Positions 10,441 to 18,808 of a DNA stretch of 64,000 nt are shown here, piece after piece. The first letter of the stretch is position 1. Each line of letters starts with the position of its first letter. The position numbers were made by a program, and so were the translations under genes. The DNA comes from Methyloceanibacter sp. wino2 (GTDB lineage: Bacteria > Pseudomonadota > Alphaproteobacteria > Rhizobiales > Methyloligellaceae), in the NCBI RefSeq assembly GCF_003071365.1, contig NZ_CP028960.1:1426001-1490000 (forward strand). The letters run 5' to 3'. Below the pieces are notes generated by a model, which saw only the letters and a list, made by a program, of their open reading frames with translations, did not search any database and had not been told where the DNA came from.

Positions 10441-10740
10441 CTATGCGCCACCCTGGTTATCATCCGGGTTGAGGCGCTCGCGCAATTCCTTGCCGGTCTT
10501 GAAGAAGGGCACAAACTTGTCCTCGACGAATACCGTGTCACCCGTCCGCGGGTTACGGCCCTGCCGCGCCGCGCGATGCTTGACGGTGAAGGCGCCGAAG
10601 CCGCGCAACTCGACACGATCCCCGCGCGACAGCGCACCGGTGATCTCATCGAGGATGATATTGATGATGCGCTCAACATCACGATGGAACAAATGCGGAT
10701 TGGCGGCGGCCACCCGCTGAATCAACTCGGATTTTATCAT
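10441..10740 (-). CDS. ihfB: Integration host factor subunit beta
   Basis: 99 residues from the ATG at 10740 (MIKSELI). The longer frame to 10785 adds 15 unlikely residues. It is an HU/IHF-family DNA-bending protein with the conserved arm [20 protein letters not shown] and the core [14 protein letters not shown]. The beta rather than HU assignment rests on the [15 protein letters not shown] ending and on the location after rpsA-sppA, where ihfB is usually found. IHF bends DNA at sigma-54 promoters and in phage-type recombination. Confidence 0.9.
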   Translation of the reverse strand: MIKSELIQRVAAANPHLFHRDVERIINIILDEITGALSRGDRVELRGFGAFTVKHRAARQGRNPRTGDTVFVEDKFVPFFKTGKELRERLNPDDNQGGA

Positions 10741-10791
10741 TGGCACGCCCCAAAGGGACCGCAGCCCTGTACCGCCGCGATCCAAGCCCCA

Positions 10792-11754
10792 CTAATTGGA
10801 CGCAGGGTGCCAAACAGAGACCAGACCGTCAAGTTCAAGGACCGCACTGGCCTCGTCCAACAGCCCTGCAAACTTGCTGCCGGACAAGCCGAACATTGCT
10901 GCGATGGACTGTGTCGCAAACCCGAGAAAACCCGTGTCCTCGGTCGGGGGCTTCCACTGCCGCACCCGCAAACCCGGCTGAATACCGCGTTCCGTCGCAA
11001 GCCACGTGCGCGCTGCGAGTTCGTCTCCGATCTGGTCCACCAGCTTGTAGTCGACGGCCTGACGACCCGAATAGATGCGTCCTTCGGTGAGCCCCGGAAT
11101 TGTGTCCGGCGTGATTTTGCGGCGCGCCTTCACGAGGCCGACGAACCACTCCATGGCATCGTCGACCATCTCTTCGGTCACCTTGCGGGCTTCTTCCGTG
11201 GTCGGCTCAAACGGGCTTGGCACCGCCTTCAGGGTTCCGCTCTTCACGTCCTCGAACTGGATGCCGAGACTCTTCATCAACTCGGTCACGTTGGCCCATT
11301 GGAAAATCACGCCGACCGAGCCCGTGATCGTGTTGCCGTAGACGAAAATCCGGTCCGAGGCGAGGGCGACGATATAGGCGGCGGAGGTCGCCAGGGTCCC
11401 GCAGGTCGCGACCACGGGCTTCTTCTTCGACAGGCGCCGGATGGCGTCGTAGAGCGCTTCGCCGCCCGTCGTCGTCCCGCCGGGGCTGTTGACCTCGATG
11501 ATCACCGCCTTGACCTGGTCAGCCTTACGGACCCTATCGATCAGATTGATCATCTTGCGATCGTTGGTGATCACGCCATCGATGGTGATCCGCGCCACAT
11601 GGGGCAGGATTCCGCCCGTGCCGCTGGAGTCCGAGTCGCTCATGACGAGCGAGCCCACGAACAGCACGGCCAGCAGCACCGCAGCGATGCGCCAGATGGA
11701 AACACGCCGCTTGAGGCGGCGCCGTTCGACTACGCGTTCTGCGTCAAGGCTCAT
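10792..11754 (-). CDS. sppA: Signal peptide peptidase SppA, short (36-kDa) type
   Basis: 320 residues: an Arg-rich cytoplasmic start, one membrane anchor near residues 22-40, then a ClpP/crotonase-fold peptidase domain. VNSPGGT is the oxyanion-hole motif. The Ser nucleophile is in LATSAAYIVA, and the Lys base is probably in KSGTLKAVPSPFEPT. It degrades cleaved signal peptides at the membrane. It lies between rpsA and ihfB, separated from rpsA by an intrinsic terminator. Confidence 0.92.
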   Translation of the reverse strand: MSLDAERVVERRRLKRRVSIWRIAAVLLAVLFVGSLVMSDSDSSGTGGILPHVARITIDGVITNDRKMINLIDRVRKADQVKAVIIEVNSPGGTTTGGEALYDAIRRLSKKKPVVATCGTLATSAAYIVALASDRIFVYGNTITGSVGVIFQWANVTELMKSLGIQFEDVKSGTLKAVPSPFEPTTEEARKVTEEMVDDAMEWFVGLVKARRKITPDTIPGLTEGRIYSGRQAVDYKLVDQIGDELAARTWLATERGIQPGLRVRQWKPPTEDTGFLGFATQSIAAMFGLSGSKFAGLLDEASAVLELDGLVSVWHPASN

Positions 11755-11787
11755 AAGGGTGCGACTCGAGAGTTGTAACTCAGGCTC

Positions 11788-11828
11788 AAATGAAACACGG
11801 GCCGCAGTCTAATCGACCGCAGCCCGTG
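11788..11828 (-). terminator. Rho-independent terminator after rpsA
   Basis: The arms CACGGGC (11796-11802) and GCCCGTG (11822-11828) pair, and the inner bases extend this to a 14-bp stem with two G-U pairs and a 5-base loop. On the minus strand it is followed by TTTCATTT. It lies 38 bases past the rpsA stop and just before the sppA start. Confidence 0.75.
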
Positions 11829-11865
11829 AGACATCGAAAATCAGGCAGCCGTGAGGCGTGCCGGA

Positions 11866-13722
11866 CTATTCCTCCGCGGAGGCCTCGTCCGCACTCTCGC
11901 TGTCGGCCGCAGCCTTGGCAGCGCGCTTGGTCTTGGCCTTCGACGCAGCCTTGGCCTTCGGAGCCTCTTCGGCGTCGGCCGCAGCGTCCGCCTCGGCCGG
12001 CTCCTCGTCCGCATCCTTGGCCTTGTTCAAGGCCGCTCCGAGAATGTCGCCGAGCGAGGCGCCGGAGTCGGTCGAACCGTACTGGGCCACCGCTTCCTTC
12101 TCCTCGGCGATCTCGAGCGCCTTGATGGAGGCGGAGATCTTGCGCGTCTTCTGATCCACCTGGGTCACGACGGCATCGAACTTCTCGCCCACGCCGAAGC
12201 GGTCGGGACGCTGCTCGGAGCGATCGCGGGAAAGATCGGAACGGCGGATGAAGGTCGTGAGGTCATGGTCGAGAAGCTTGGCCTCGATCCCATTGTCCTT
12301 AACGGCCGTCACTTCGCAGGTCACGCGGGCACCCTTGCCGAGCTTGTCGGAGGAAGCCGCACCCTCGAACGGGTCAGCCGCAAGCTGCTTGATGCCGAGG
12401 CTGATGCGCTCCTTCTCGGAGTCTGCCTCAAGGACAACGGCCTTCACCGTGTCGCCCTTCTTGTAGTCTTTGAGAGCTTCCTCGCCAGACTTGGACCAGT
12501 CCAGATCGGACAGATGGACCATGCCGTCGATACCGCCATCGAGGCCGACAAACAGGCCGAACTCGGTGATGTTGCGGATCTGACCTTCAATCTCGGTCCC
12601 CGGCTGGTATGCCGCCGCGAACGCGACCCACGGGTTCTCCTGGGTCTGCTTGAGACCGAGCGAAATGCGGCGCTTGTCCGGATCGACTTCCAGAACCTGC
12701 ACCTCGACCTCCTGGCTCGTGGAGATGATTTTGCCGGGGTGAATGTTCTTCTTGGTCCAGCTCATCTCGGAAACGTGGATCAGACCTTCGACGCCGGGCT
12801 CCAGCTCCACGAACGCACCGTAATCGGTAATGTTCGTGACCGTGCCCTTGAAGCGCGCATCGACCGGGTACTTGGCGGCTATGCCTTCCCACGGATCGGC
12901 CTCGAGCTGCTTGATGCCAAGGCTGATGCGCTGCGTATCCGGATTGATGCGGATGATCTGCACCTTCACCGTGTCGCCGACATTGACGATCTCGCTCGGG
13001 TGGTTGACCCGGCGCCACGCCATGTCCGTGACGTGAAGCAGGCCGTCGATACCGCCAAGATCGATAAAGGCACCGTAATCGGTGATGTTCTTGACGACAC
13101 CGTCGACCACTTCGCCTTCCTTGAGACGGGCGACAATCTCGCCACGCTTCTCGGCGCGGCTCTCTTCCAGAACCGAGCGGCGGGATACGACGATATTGCC
13201 GCGGCGGCGGTCCATCTTGAGAATCTGGAAGGGCTGCGGGGAATTCATGAGCGGGCCGACATCGCGGATCGGACGGATGTCGACCTGGCTGCCCGGAAGG
13301 AAGGCCACGGCGCCGTCGAGATCGACGGTGAAGCCGCCCTTGACGCGATTGAATATCTGGCCCTCGACCTTCTCGTTGTTCTTGTACTTCTCCTCGAGAC
13401 GGACCCAGCTCTCTTCGCGGCGGGCCTTCTCGCGGGACAGGACTGCCTCGCCGGCAGCATTCTCGACACGCTCGAGATAGACGTCGACTTCGTCGCCTTC
13501 GACAAGCGTGGAGGGGGCGCCAGGGACGCCGAATTCCTTGAGGGGGACGCGGCCTTCGGTCTTAAGGCCCACATCGATGATCGCCACATCTTTCTCGATG
13601 CTGACGACAGTTCCTTTGACCACACTGCCTTCCTGGAGCGCTGCGCCGGTCAGAGATTCTTCGAGAAGCGCTGCAAACTCGTCGTGGCTCGGCTGGCTGA
13701 TGCTGGTCTGCGGTTCGGACAT
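11866..13722 (-). CDS. rpsA: 30S ribosomal protein S1
   Basis: 618 residues with six S1/OB-fold repeats. Recurrent signatures such as ITDYGAFVELEPGVEGLIHVSE and RRISLGLKQ mark each repeat. S1 recruits mRNA to the 30S subunit and is essential. The protein is longer than the roughly 570 residues usual in alphaproteobacteria, because about the last 55 residues are a low-complexity Ala/Glu/Lys tail. It is followed by its own intrinsic terminator; cmk lies 194 bases upstream on the same strand. Confidence 0.97.
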   Translation of the reverse strand: MSEPQTSISQPSHDEFAALLEESLTGAALQEGSVVKGTVVSIEKDVAIIDVGLKTEGRVPLKEFGVPGAPSTLVEGDEVDVYLERVENAAGEAVLSREKARREESWVRLEEKYKNNEKVEGQIFNRVKGGFTVDLDGAVAFLPGSQVDIRPIRDVGPLMNSPQPFQILKMDRRRGNIVVSRRSVLEESRAEKRGEIVARLKEGEVVDGVVKNITDYGAFIDLGGIDGLLHVTDMAWRRVNHPSEIVNVGDTVKVQIIRINPDTQRISLGIKQLEADPWEGIAAKYPVDARFKGTVTNITDYGAFVELEPGVEGLIHVSEMSWTKKNIHPGKIISTSQEVEVQVLEVDPDKRRISLGLKQTQENPWVAFAAAYQPGTEIEGQIRNITEFGLFVGLDGGIDGMVHLSDLDWSKSGEEALKDYKKGDTVKAVVLEADSEKERISLGIKQLAADPFEGAASSDKLGKGARVTCEVTAVKDNGIEAKLLDHDLTTFIRRSDLSRDRSEQRPDRFGVGEKFDAVVTQVDQKTRKISASIKALEIAEEKEAVAQYGSTDSGASLGDILGAALNKAKDADEEPAEADAAADAEEAPKAKAASKAKTKRAAKAAADSESADEASAEE

Positions 13723-13916
13723 TTGTACTCCTACTCGGCGTTCGTTGGTTGTGGTTTGCCTTGTGCGGCCGAACCCGAGGCTAGATGTTGTAGCAATGCG
13801 ACGAACGCGCCCCGGACCGCCGCCATCTCCAAATGGCCTGGTCCGCTTCGCCTCGCCGCGCGAAATTCTTTCAAGCTTGCTTCAAGATGATGGGCCAACG
13901 CCAAACGGGCACGGCC

Positions 13917-14558
13917 TCAACCGGCCCGCCCTGCGCGGCTCATCGCAGCCTCGATCAAATCGAGAGCTGCCCTGAACGCCGCGTCTATACTCAAATTTGT
14001 GGTTTCGAGCAAGACCGCGTCGGAGGCCTGCACGAGCGGAGCGGCGCCCCGGGTCGAATCGCGCTCGTCCCTGGCCCTGATATCGGCCAGCACCGTCGCC
14101 TCCGTGATGGCGACGCCACGGCCCGTCAATTCCAGAAACCGCCGCATGGCGCGGACTTCCGGAGTCGCGGTGACGAACAACTTCGCATCCGCCTCGGGGC
14201 AAATCACCGTGCCGATATCGCGGCCGTCGAGGACCGCGCCGAGTTCGCCTTGGGCGAAGTTCCGCTGATAGGCGAGAAGCGCCGTGCGCACGGCCGGATG
14301 CCGGGCCACCTGGGAGGCCGCTTCGCCAGCCCCCGCCGTCCGCAGCGCGGGATCATCGAGCGTGGCGATTTCGAGCGTAGAGGCGACCTCGGCCGTGGCC
14401 TCCGCGTTGTCCAGGGCGATGCCTCGGGCCAGAGCATCCCGGCCCACAGCCCGGTAGAGCAGCCCCGTGTCGAGATGGGGCAGTCCATAGTGTGCGGCGA
14501 CCCGCTTGGCCAAAGTGCCCTTGCCCGACGCGGCCGGCCCGTCAATCGCGATAATCAT
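13917..14558 (-). CDS. cmk: Cytidylate kinase
   Basis: 213 residues. The N-terminal P-loop IDGPAASGKGTLAKR and the CMP-binding LDTGLLYRAVGRDAL are followed by the DGRDIGTVICPEADAKLFVTA segment. It phosphorylates CMP and dCMP. The ATG overlaps the end of aroA by 4 bases, giving the conserved aroA-cmk-rpsA order. Confidence 0.97.
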   Translation of the reverse strand: MIIAIDGPAASGKGTLAKRVAAHYGLPHLDTGLLYRAVGRDALARGIALDNAEATAEVASTLEIATLDDPALRTAGAGEAASQVARHPAVRTALLAYQRNFAQGELGAVLDGRDIGTVICPEADAKLFVTATPEVRAMRRFLELTGRGVAITEATVLADIRARDERDSTRGAAPLVQASDAVLLETTNLSIDAAFRAALDLIEAAMSRAGRAG

Positions 14559-15868
14559 ACGAGGTGCGCTCCCAAACCGGTCATCAATGGCACGAAGGCC
14601 GGGAAACTGGTGGCGATCATGGCGATATCGTCCACGGCGACGGGTTCCTCGGCGCCGAGGCCCAGCGTCAGGAAGGCCATGGCGATGCGGTGATCCATCT
14701 CCGTCGCCACGGTACCGCCACCCCGCACAACGCCCGTGCCCGTGACGATCAGATCGTCACCTTCGATGCGCGCGGTTACGCCACAAGCCGCGAGCCCGGC
14801 GGCGGTCGCGGCCAGGCGGTCGCTTTCCTTCACCTTCAACTCGGCGAGCCCTTCCATCCGGGTCTCTCCTTGAGCAAAGGCCGCGAGCGCGGCCAGGACC
14901 GGATATTCATCGATCATGGACGGCGCCCGCTCAGGGGGTACGCGCACGCCCCTCAGCGCACTCGACCGGATCCGCAGATCGCCCACGGGCTCGCCGGCCG
15001 CATCGCGCTGATCGAGCACCGCGATATCGGCCCCCATCTCCTGCAACGTGTCGAAGAAGCCGGTGCGTGTGGGATTGAGAAGCACATTCTCGATCGTGAG
15101 GTCGGAGCCGGGACAGATGAGGGCGGCGGCGACGAGGAATGCCGCCGAACTCGGGTCACCCGGCACGGTCACATGGGCGCCCCGCAACTCCGCATCGCCG
15201 GCGACGCTGACGGCCCGCGAGCCGTCCGCGCGCGTCTCCACGTCAACCTCGGCGCCGAAATAACGCAGCATACGTTCGGTGTGGTCGCGTGTCGGGAGAG
15301 GCTCGATCACCGTGGTGCGTCCCGGCGCATGGAGCCCCGCCAGCAGAATTGCCGACTTCACTTGGGCGGACGGCACCGGCAGCTCATATACGATCGGCAA
15401 AAGATCCTGGGTGCCCACGACCGAGAGCGGCAAGGTCTCCCTGTCGTCCTCCACCAACAGCCCCATCTCCATCAGCGGCTTCAACACGCGGCTCATGGGG
15501 CGCCGGCACAAGGACGCATCCCCCGTGAGAGAAACAGGCATCGGATAGCCAGCCAGCACGCCGAGCATCAGCCGGCTGGCCGTACCGGAGTTGCCGAAAT
15601 CGAGAACGCCCTCGGGAGCACTGAGACCGCCAACGCCTTGCCCCAAAACCTCGAAGACGTCTCCGTCTCGGACGACGGAGGCGCTGAGCGCCTCGACGGC
15701 CCGCGCCGTCGCCAGAACATCATCGGCCTCGAGCAATCCCTCGATGCGCGTTCGTCCCGTGGCCAGGCCGGCCAAGATGAGCGCGCGGTGCGAGATCGAC
15801 TTGTCGCCGGGAACTTTCACACGGCCGGAAATAGCTGCGGATCGGCGAGCGGTTAGAGGCTGCGGCAT
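14555..15868 (-). CDS. aroA: EPSP synthase (3-phosphoshikimate 1-carboxyvinyltransferase), class II type
   Basis: 437 residues from the ATG at 15868 (MPQPLTARR), whose length matches the family. The frame runs on to a TTG at 15931 (458 residues). Motifs VPGDKSISHR, DFGNSGTASR, RRPMSRVLKPL, RDHTERML, APSMIDEYP and LKVKESDRL are all present; it makes EPSP in the shikimate pathway. The sequence follows the class II (Agrobacterium CP4-like) pattern, but it has Gly in NSGT where CP4 has its Ala100. Confidence 0.95.
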   Translation of the reverse strand: MPQPLTARRSAAISGRVKVPGDKSISHRALILAGLATGRTRIEGLLEADDVLATARAVEALSASVVRDGDVFEVLGQGVGGLSAPEGVLDFGNSGTASRLMLGVLAGYPMPVSLTGDASLCRRPMSRVLKPLMEMGLLVEDDRETLPLSVVGTQDLLPIVYELPVPSAQVKSAILLAGLHAPGRTTVIEPLPTRDHTERMLRYFGAEVDVETRADGSRAVSVAGDAELRGAHVTVPGDPSSAAFLVAAALICPGSDLTIENVLLNPTRTGFFDTLQEMGADIAVLDQRDAAGEPVGDLRIRSSALRGVRVPPERAPSMIDEYPVLAALAAFAQGETRMEGLAELKVKESDRLAATAAGLAACGVTARIEGDDLIVTGTGVVRGGGTVATEMDHRIAMAFLTLGLGAEEPVAVDDIAMIATSFPAFVPLMTGLGAHLV

Positions 15869-15967
15869 GGGGATCAGATTGCTGTTTGAGGATGTTTGAT
15901 AGCTTTTGACACTACGCATGAGGCGTGGCAATGGGGAGTCACGCTTAGACTATGTTTGAGGAGAGTC

Positions 15968-16360
15968 ATGTCGAAACCCGCACGGGGAACCAAGCGCGTG
16001 TGCGCGAGCTGTGACGCGCGGTTTTACGATCTGGGTCGTTCGCCGATTGTCTGCCCCGTCTGCCAAGCCGTGTACCACGTCGCGACGCCGACGCGGCGCG
16101 GTGCAGCTGCGCAGCCGGCCGCCAAGCCTGAGGTTGAGGAAGAAGAGGACAAGCCCGTCTTGGGCGGCGCCGAGGTTATCAGCCTGGACGAGGCGGAGGA
16201 GGCCGAGGAAGCGGCAGCCGACGACGAGGAAATCGCCGATATCGGAGATGACGATGAAGACATCCCCGACAGCGACGACGAGGATACGTTCCTGGAGGAC
16301 GACGAAGAGGAAGACGACGTCACCGACATCGTCAAGAACGAACGGGAAGACGAAAGCTAG
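15968..16360 (+). CDS. TIGR02300 family protein (zinc-ribbon-like, acidic tail)
   Basis: 130 residues from the ATG at 15968 (MSKPARGTKR), with a GAGGAGAG ribosome-binding site just ahead. The N-terminal half has two Cys pairs, CASC and CPVC, around FYDLGRSPI, suggesting a small metal-binding ribbon. The C-terminal half is almost entirely Asp and Glu. This is the alphaproteobacterial TIGR02300 family, whose function is unknown; it is typically divergent from aroA, as here. Confidence 0.88.
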   Translation: MSKPARGTKRVCASCDARFYDLGRSPIVCPVCQAVYHVATPTRRGAAAQPAAKPEVEEEEDKPVLGGAEVISLDEAEEAEEAAADDEEIADIGDDDEDIPDSDDEDTFLEDDEEEDDVTDIVKNEREDES

Positions 16361-16364
16361 GACA

Positions 16365-16391
16365 TTGCCGGAGGCGCACGACCCCCGGCAA
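16365..16391 (+). terminator. Possible terminator after the TIGR02300 gene
   Basis: A perfect 7-bp inverted repeat TTGCCGG...CCGGCAA with a 13-base loop starts 4 bases after the stop codon. There is no clear T-tract, so this is only a candidate. Confidence 0.35.
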
Positions 16392-16522
16392 CCCGTCCTG
16401 TTCCAATGGATCCGTCGCGCCGAGTCGCATTTCGCTTGAACGAACGGGCCGCTCAGCCTAAACGATGCGGTCTGGAATCGACGGCGCTGCTCGGCAGCCC
16501 GGATTCACAACAATTCCTTTAA

Positions 16523-16598
16523 GGGGCCATAGCTCAGTTGGGAGAGCGCGTGAATGGCATTCACGAGGTCGTCGGTTCGATCCCGTCTGGCTCCACCA
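16523..16598 (+). tRNA. tRNA-Ala (anticodon GGC)
   Basis: 76 bases including the encoded CCA. The acceptor arms GGGGCCA and TGGCTCC pair, with one G-T pair. The D-arm is GCTCAGTTGGGAGAGC. The anticodon stem CGTGA/TCACG encloses the loop ATGGCAT with anticodon GGC, and the T-arm contains GGTTCGATCC. The 3' half, from 16550, is the left attachment site of the integrated element: the tRNA remains intact because the element brought an identical 3' end. Confidence 0.95.
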
Positions 16599-16599
16599 A
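16550..16599 (+). repeat. attL, left 50-bp attachment repeat
   Basis: Identical over 50 bases to 28207-28256. It begins in the anticodon stem of tRNA-Ala and ends one base past the CCA. The bases before it (C here, T at the right copy) and after it (A here, T at the right copy) differ, which fixes the limits. Confidence 0.93.
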
Positions 16600-16646
16600 A
16601 CAAATCAATGACATAGCGGCATTCCTCGCCGTCCACCTGGTTCCCG

Positions 16647-16666
16647 ATGCAATGCAGATGCAATGC
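16647..16666 (+). promoter_or_regulatory. Left arm-type repeats, ATGCAATGC x2
   Basis: Two exact copies of ATGCAATGC, at 16647-16655 and 16658-16666, are spaced 11 bases apart, about one helical turn. A partial inverted copy, GCATTGC, is at 16688-16694. The same motif occurs as an 11-bp tandem pair at the opposite end of the element, which suggests integrase (or Xis) arm sites. Confidence 0.6.
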
Positions 16667-16818
16667 GGGGGCGCCTGTGGAATGTTTGCATTGCCTGGGG
16701 CTACCTAATATACAAGTCTGAGGTGCTGCGCACGTGCAGCCTCGGAGGGCGTGCTCCTGTTCAACCGCGGTCGGACCCACACTCGGGATCGGCCTGTTGC
16801 GTTGACAGGAGTTTTTTC

Positions 16819-17133
16819 ATGCCCAAAGCCAGAGGCAGAGCCAGGGCTGCCCAGTCCCCCGACATTGGCGCGAATGATGCCTCGCCCTTCGTTGATGCGC
16901 TAGCTGAGATCCCTCCCCTCGATAACGCCATAGCTGATGTCCCGGCATCGGCACTCGACATGATCCGAAAAAAGGATCTCGCGAAGCGTCTCGGCGTCAA
17001 TCCGTGGACGCTCGACAACTGGCGACGAAGAGGGCTCATGCCTCCCCCGATCAAGATCACCGAGAACATGCTCTTCTGGCGCGTGTCGGATATCGACGCG
17101 TGGCTCCGTGAGAAGGAGGCCGCCCATGGCTAG
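16819..17133 (+). CDS. AlpA-like helix-turn-helix regulator / excisionase candidate
   Basis: 104 residues from the ATG at 16819, with ACAGGAG 7 bases ahead. After about 50 disordered residues comes a MerR/AlpA-type winged helix: KDLAKRLGVNPWTLDNWRRR, then MPPPIKITENMLFWRVSDIDAWL. In P4-like satellites and many islands such proteins activate int or act as Xis. It is the first gene inside the left end and overlaps the next gene by 8 bases. Function as regulator or excisionase is inferred from the domain and position. Confidence 0.75.
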   Translation: MPKARGRARAAQSPDIGANDASPFVDALAEIPPLDNAIADVPASALDMIRKKDLAKRLGVNPWTLDNWRRRGLMPPPIKITENMLFWRVSDIDAWLREKEAAHG

Positions 17134-17326
17134 ACTCGCTCTCAATAACAGCGCCGAGATCGTCGACCTCGCGGAGTATCGTCGCGTCAAGGACACCGAA
17201 CTCGAGGACTACCAGCGGCGCTACCAGGAGTTCCTGTCGAGGTACTTCTACCTCTGGGCCTACGAGTACCTTCCGCCCGACCTCGCCTATGCGCAAGCGT
17301 GGACGGAAGCGTTCGGCTTTGACTAG
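17126..17326 (+). CDS. Small hypothetical protein
   Basis: 66 residues from an ATG at 17126 preceded by a strong AAGGAGG. It overlaps the AlpA-like gene by 8 bases, so translation is probably coupled. The sequence is rich in Tyr and Glu (EFLSRYFYLWAYEYLPPD) with no recognised domain. Confidence 0.6.
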   Translation: MARLALNNSAEIVDLAEYRRVKDTELEDYQRRYQEFLSRYFYLWAYEYLPPDLAYAQAWTEAFGFD

Positions 17327-17337
17327 TCGAGAAGGAG

Positions 17338-17368
17338 GGACCCCCGTGATTGGCCGTCACGAGGGTCC
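17338..17368 (+). terminator. Strong hairpin after the first two element genes
   Basis: GGACCC and CGTGA pair with TCACG and GGGTCC, giving an 11-bp stem with one internal mismatch and a 7-base loop, 12 bases after the stop codon. No T-tract follows, so it could be an RNA stabiliser or another cis element rather than a terminator. Confidence 0.4.
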
Positions 17369-17427
17369 TGGAAGAAGCGAAGTGATGATGGACATCTGCA
17401 AAACACGCCGCCGCAGCGGAGGGCGCC

Positions 17428-18297
17428 TTGCCAAATGGTGACCTAAGGCAGCAGGGAGGGATTTGCAATCCTTTCTGCTTCTACGATGTCCTGGGGGTTT
17501 GGTTGCAGCATCCTGTCTCGCCTCGTCAACTCGCATGGCTGAGCGGTCATTGCGGCGCGCCGCTGCAAGGTCCGCCATTTGTCGTCAACAGGACGGCACG
17601 GTTCAGCTCGGCCTACCGGCAATATCTCCGGCTGCTCCAGCCGCAAGCGGCAGTCCTCGCGTGGCTTGCGAAGCGTGACGACGCGCTGCTCACCTACGTC
17701 GAGGTCGCGCAGGACGTCATCATGCCGGGCGAGGATGAGCTTTGTGCGTTCGCGGAACAGTTCAATCGGTCGTTCGTTCAGCACCGGCACCGCTCGCGGC
17801 AGATGACGATTTTCGAAAACGGCAACGCCAGGTCGGGCGCTCGCACGCCCGGCGTCACGTTCCAATGGTACAGCGACAGGCACAGCAAACTGACGGGCGA
17901 AGTCGACTGCTTCCATTTCGAAGCCCGCGTCTCAGGATCGAAGGCGATCAAGCGGCATGGCTTCACGTGCGGCAATCTAAGTCAGGTCGATCTCGAGGAT
18001 TGGTTCGCCCGCCTGTGGTCGTCGAAAGCCATCGGCCTCTACCGCAAGGACCTGGAGCGCCTAGGACGCTGGTTAGACAATCGGCGCAAACGAACACGAC
18101 GGCGCGCGTCCATCATCACGGACAGCGGCTACAACGAAGACCTCTCTCGGGGGTGCATCGCCTACCGCGCTGTCGGCAGCACCGCGCAAGGTCTAATCGA
18201 CAGTTTCGGTAGGGGACCTTTTGTATACACGATTAAGCCGACTTTTGATGAACACGCACATGAACACGTCCCCGAATTGGTGGAGAAGGTTGCATGA
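17428..18297 (+). CDS. Hypothetical protein, possible replication initiator
   Basis: Up to 289 residues; the first start is a TTG at 17428, and the real one may lie somewhat downstream. Features seen: LLTYVEVAQDVIMP in the middle, VTFQWYSDRHSKLTGE, FHFEARVSGSKAIKRHG, and a basic stretch RRKRTRRRAS near residue 225. The pattern of an acidic strand followed by a His-x-Glu strand recalls single-strand replication initiators. I cannot confirm catalytic Tyr or HUH residues, so that reading is a guess from pattern and position (early gene after the AlpA-like regulator). It overlaps the next gene by 4 bases (ATGA). Confidence 0.55.
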   Translation: MPNGDLRQQGGICNPFCFYDVLGVWLQHPVSPRQLAWLSGHCGAPLQGPPFVVNRTARFSSAYRQYLRLLQPQAAVLAWLAKRDDALLTYVEVAQDVIMPGEDELCAFAEQFNRSFVQHRHRSRQMTIFENGNARSGARTPGVTFQWYSDRHSKLTGEVDCFHFEARVSGSKAIKRHGFTCGNLSQVDLEDWFARLWSSKAIGLYRKDLERLGRWLDNRRKRTRRRASIITDSGYNEDLSRGCIAYRAVGSTAQGLIDSFGRGPFVYTIKPTFDEHAHEHVPELVEKVA

Positions 18298-18668
18298 GTA
18301 GTTCGCATGTTCCCGGATGTGAAAAGGCGATCAAGGTTGTCCTGACCTATGAACCTGATCTGCCTACGGATCAGTTGATGCAAAGGCTACATGCCATTGG
18401 CTATAAGCCAACAGCCTTCGCCGTTTCAACAGTCCGTTCCTCCTTTAGACAGGACCTCCGCATTCTCTCCGAGGAAGGTCTACTCCACACGTTGCCCCCG
18501 AAGCATGAACCTCCAGCATGGTTGTCACGTGCGCAATCGGCAGCGGTGGAAGCCAAAACCAAATCGTCATCTCGTGGTCGGCGCAGCCTCAGACACAGAC
18601 AGGCGATGCGCAAAGGCAAGGGGAAGCCGAAACCCTATCGGAACTGGTGGCGGGAGGACGATGGGTGA
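18294..18668 (+). CDS. Hypothetical basic protein
   Basis: 124 residues whose ATG overlaps the stop of the upstream gene (ATGA). The N-terminal 70 residues contain AIGYKPTAFAVSTVRSSFR and QDLRILSEEGLL, compatible with a small winged-helix-like DNA-binding domain. The C-terminal third is very basic (RGRRSLRHRQAMRKGKGKPK). No family recognised. Coupling to the upstream gene suggests a shared role, perhaps in replication. Confidence 0.55.
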   Translation: MSSSHVPGCEKAIKVVLTYEPDLPTDQLMQRLHAIGYKPTAFAVSTVRSSFRQDLRILSEEGLLHTLPPKHEPPAWLSRAQSAAVEAKTKSSSRGRRSLRHRQAMRKGKGKPKPYRNWWREDDG

Positions 18669-18808
18669 ACGGCGGTAGCAAAGCCGTCGCCGTCATGAGG
18701 CTGTACGGCATCGGAGAAGTCCCCTCGCCACAGCCCGTCCCCTCACCACCAAGGCACACGGCGTCAGTATGATCGCCAGGACCCCGCCGTCACGCACAGG
18801 AGTGGAGA

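Noticed and set aside
11851-13890. 679-codon open frame on the plus strand
   Set aside because: It is exactly antisense to rpsA in phase with its codons; high GC keeps the opposite frame open. The translation has no domain and is rich in His/Arg/Leu.
14564-15856. 430-codon open frame on the plus strand
   Set aside because: Antisense shadow of aroA with His/Arg-rich translation.
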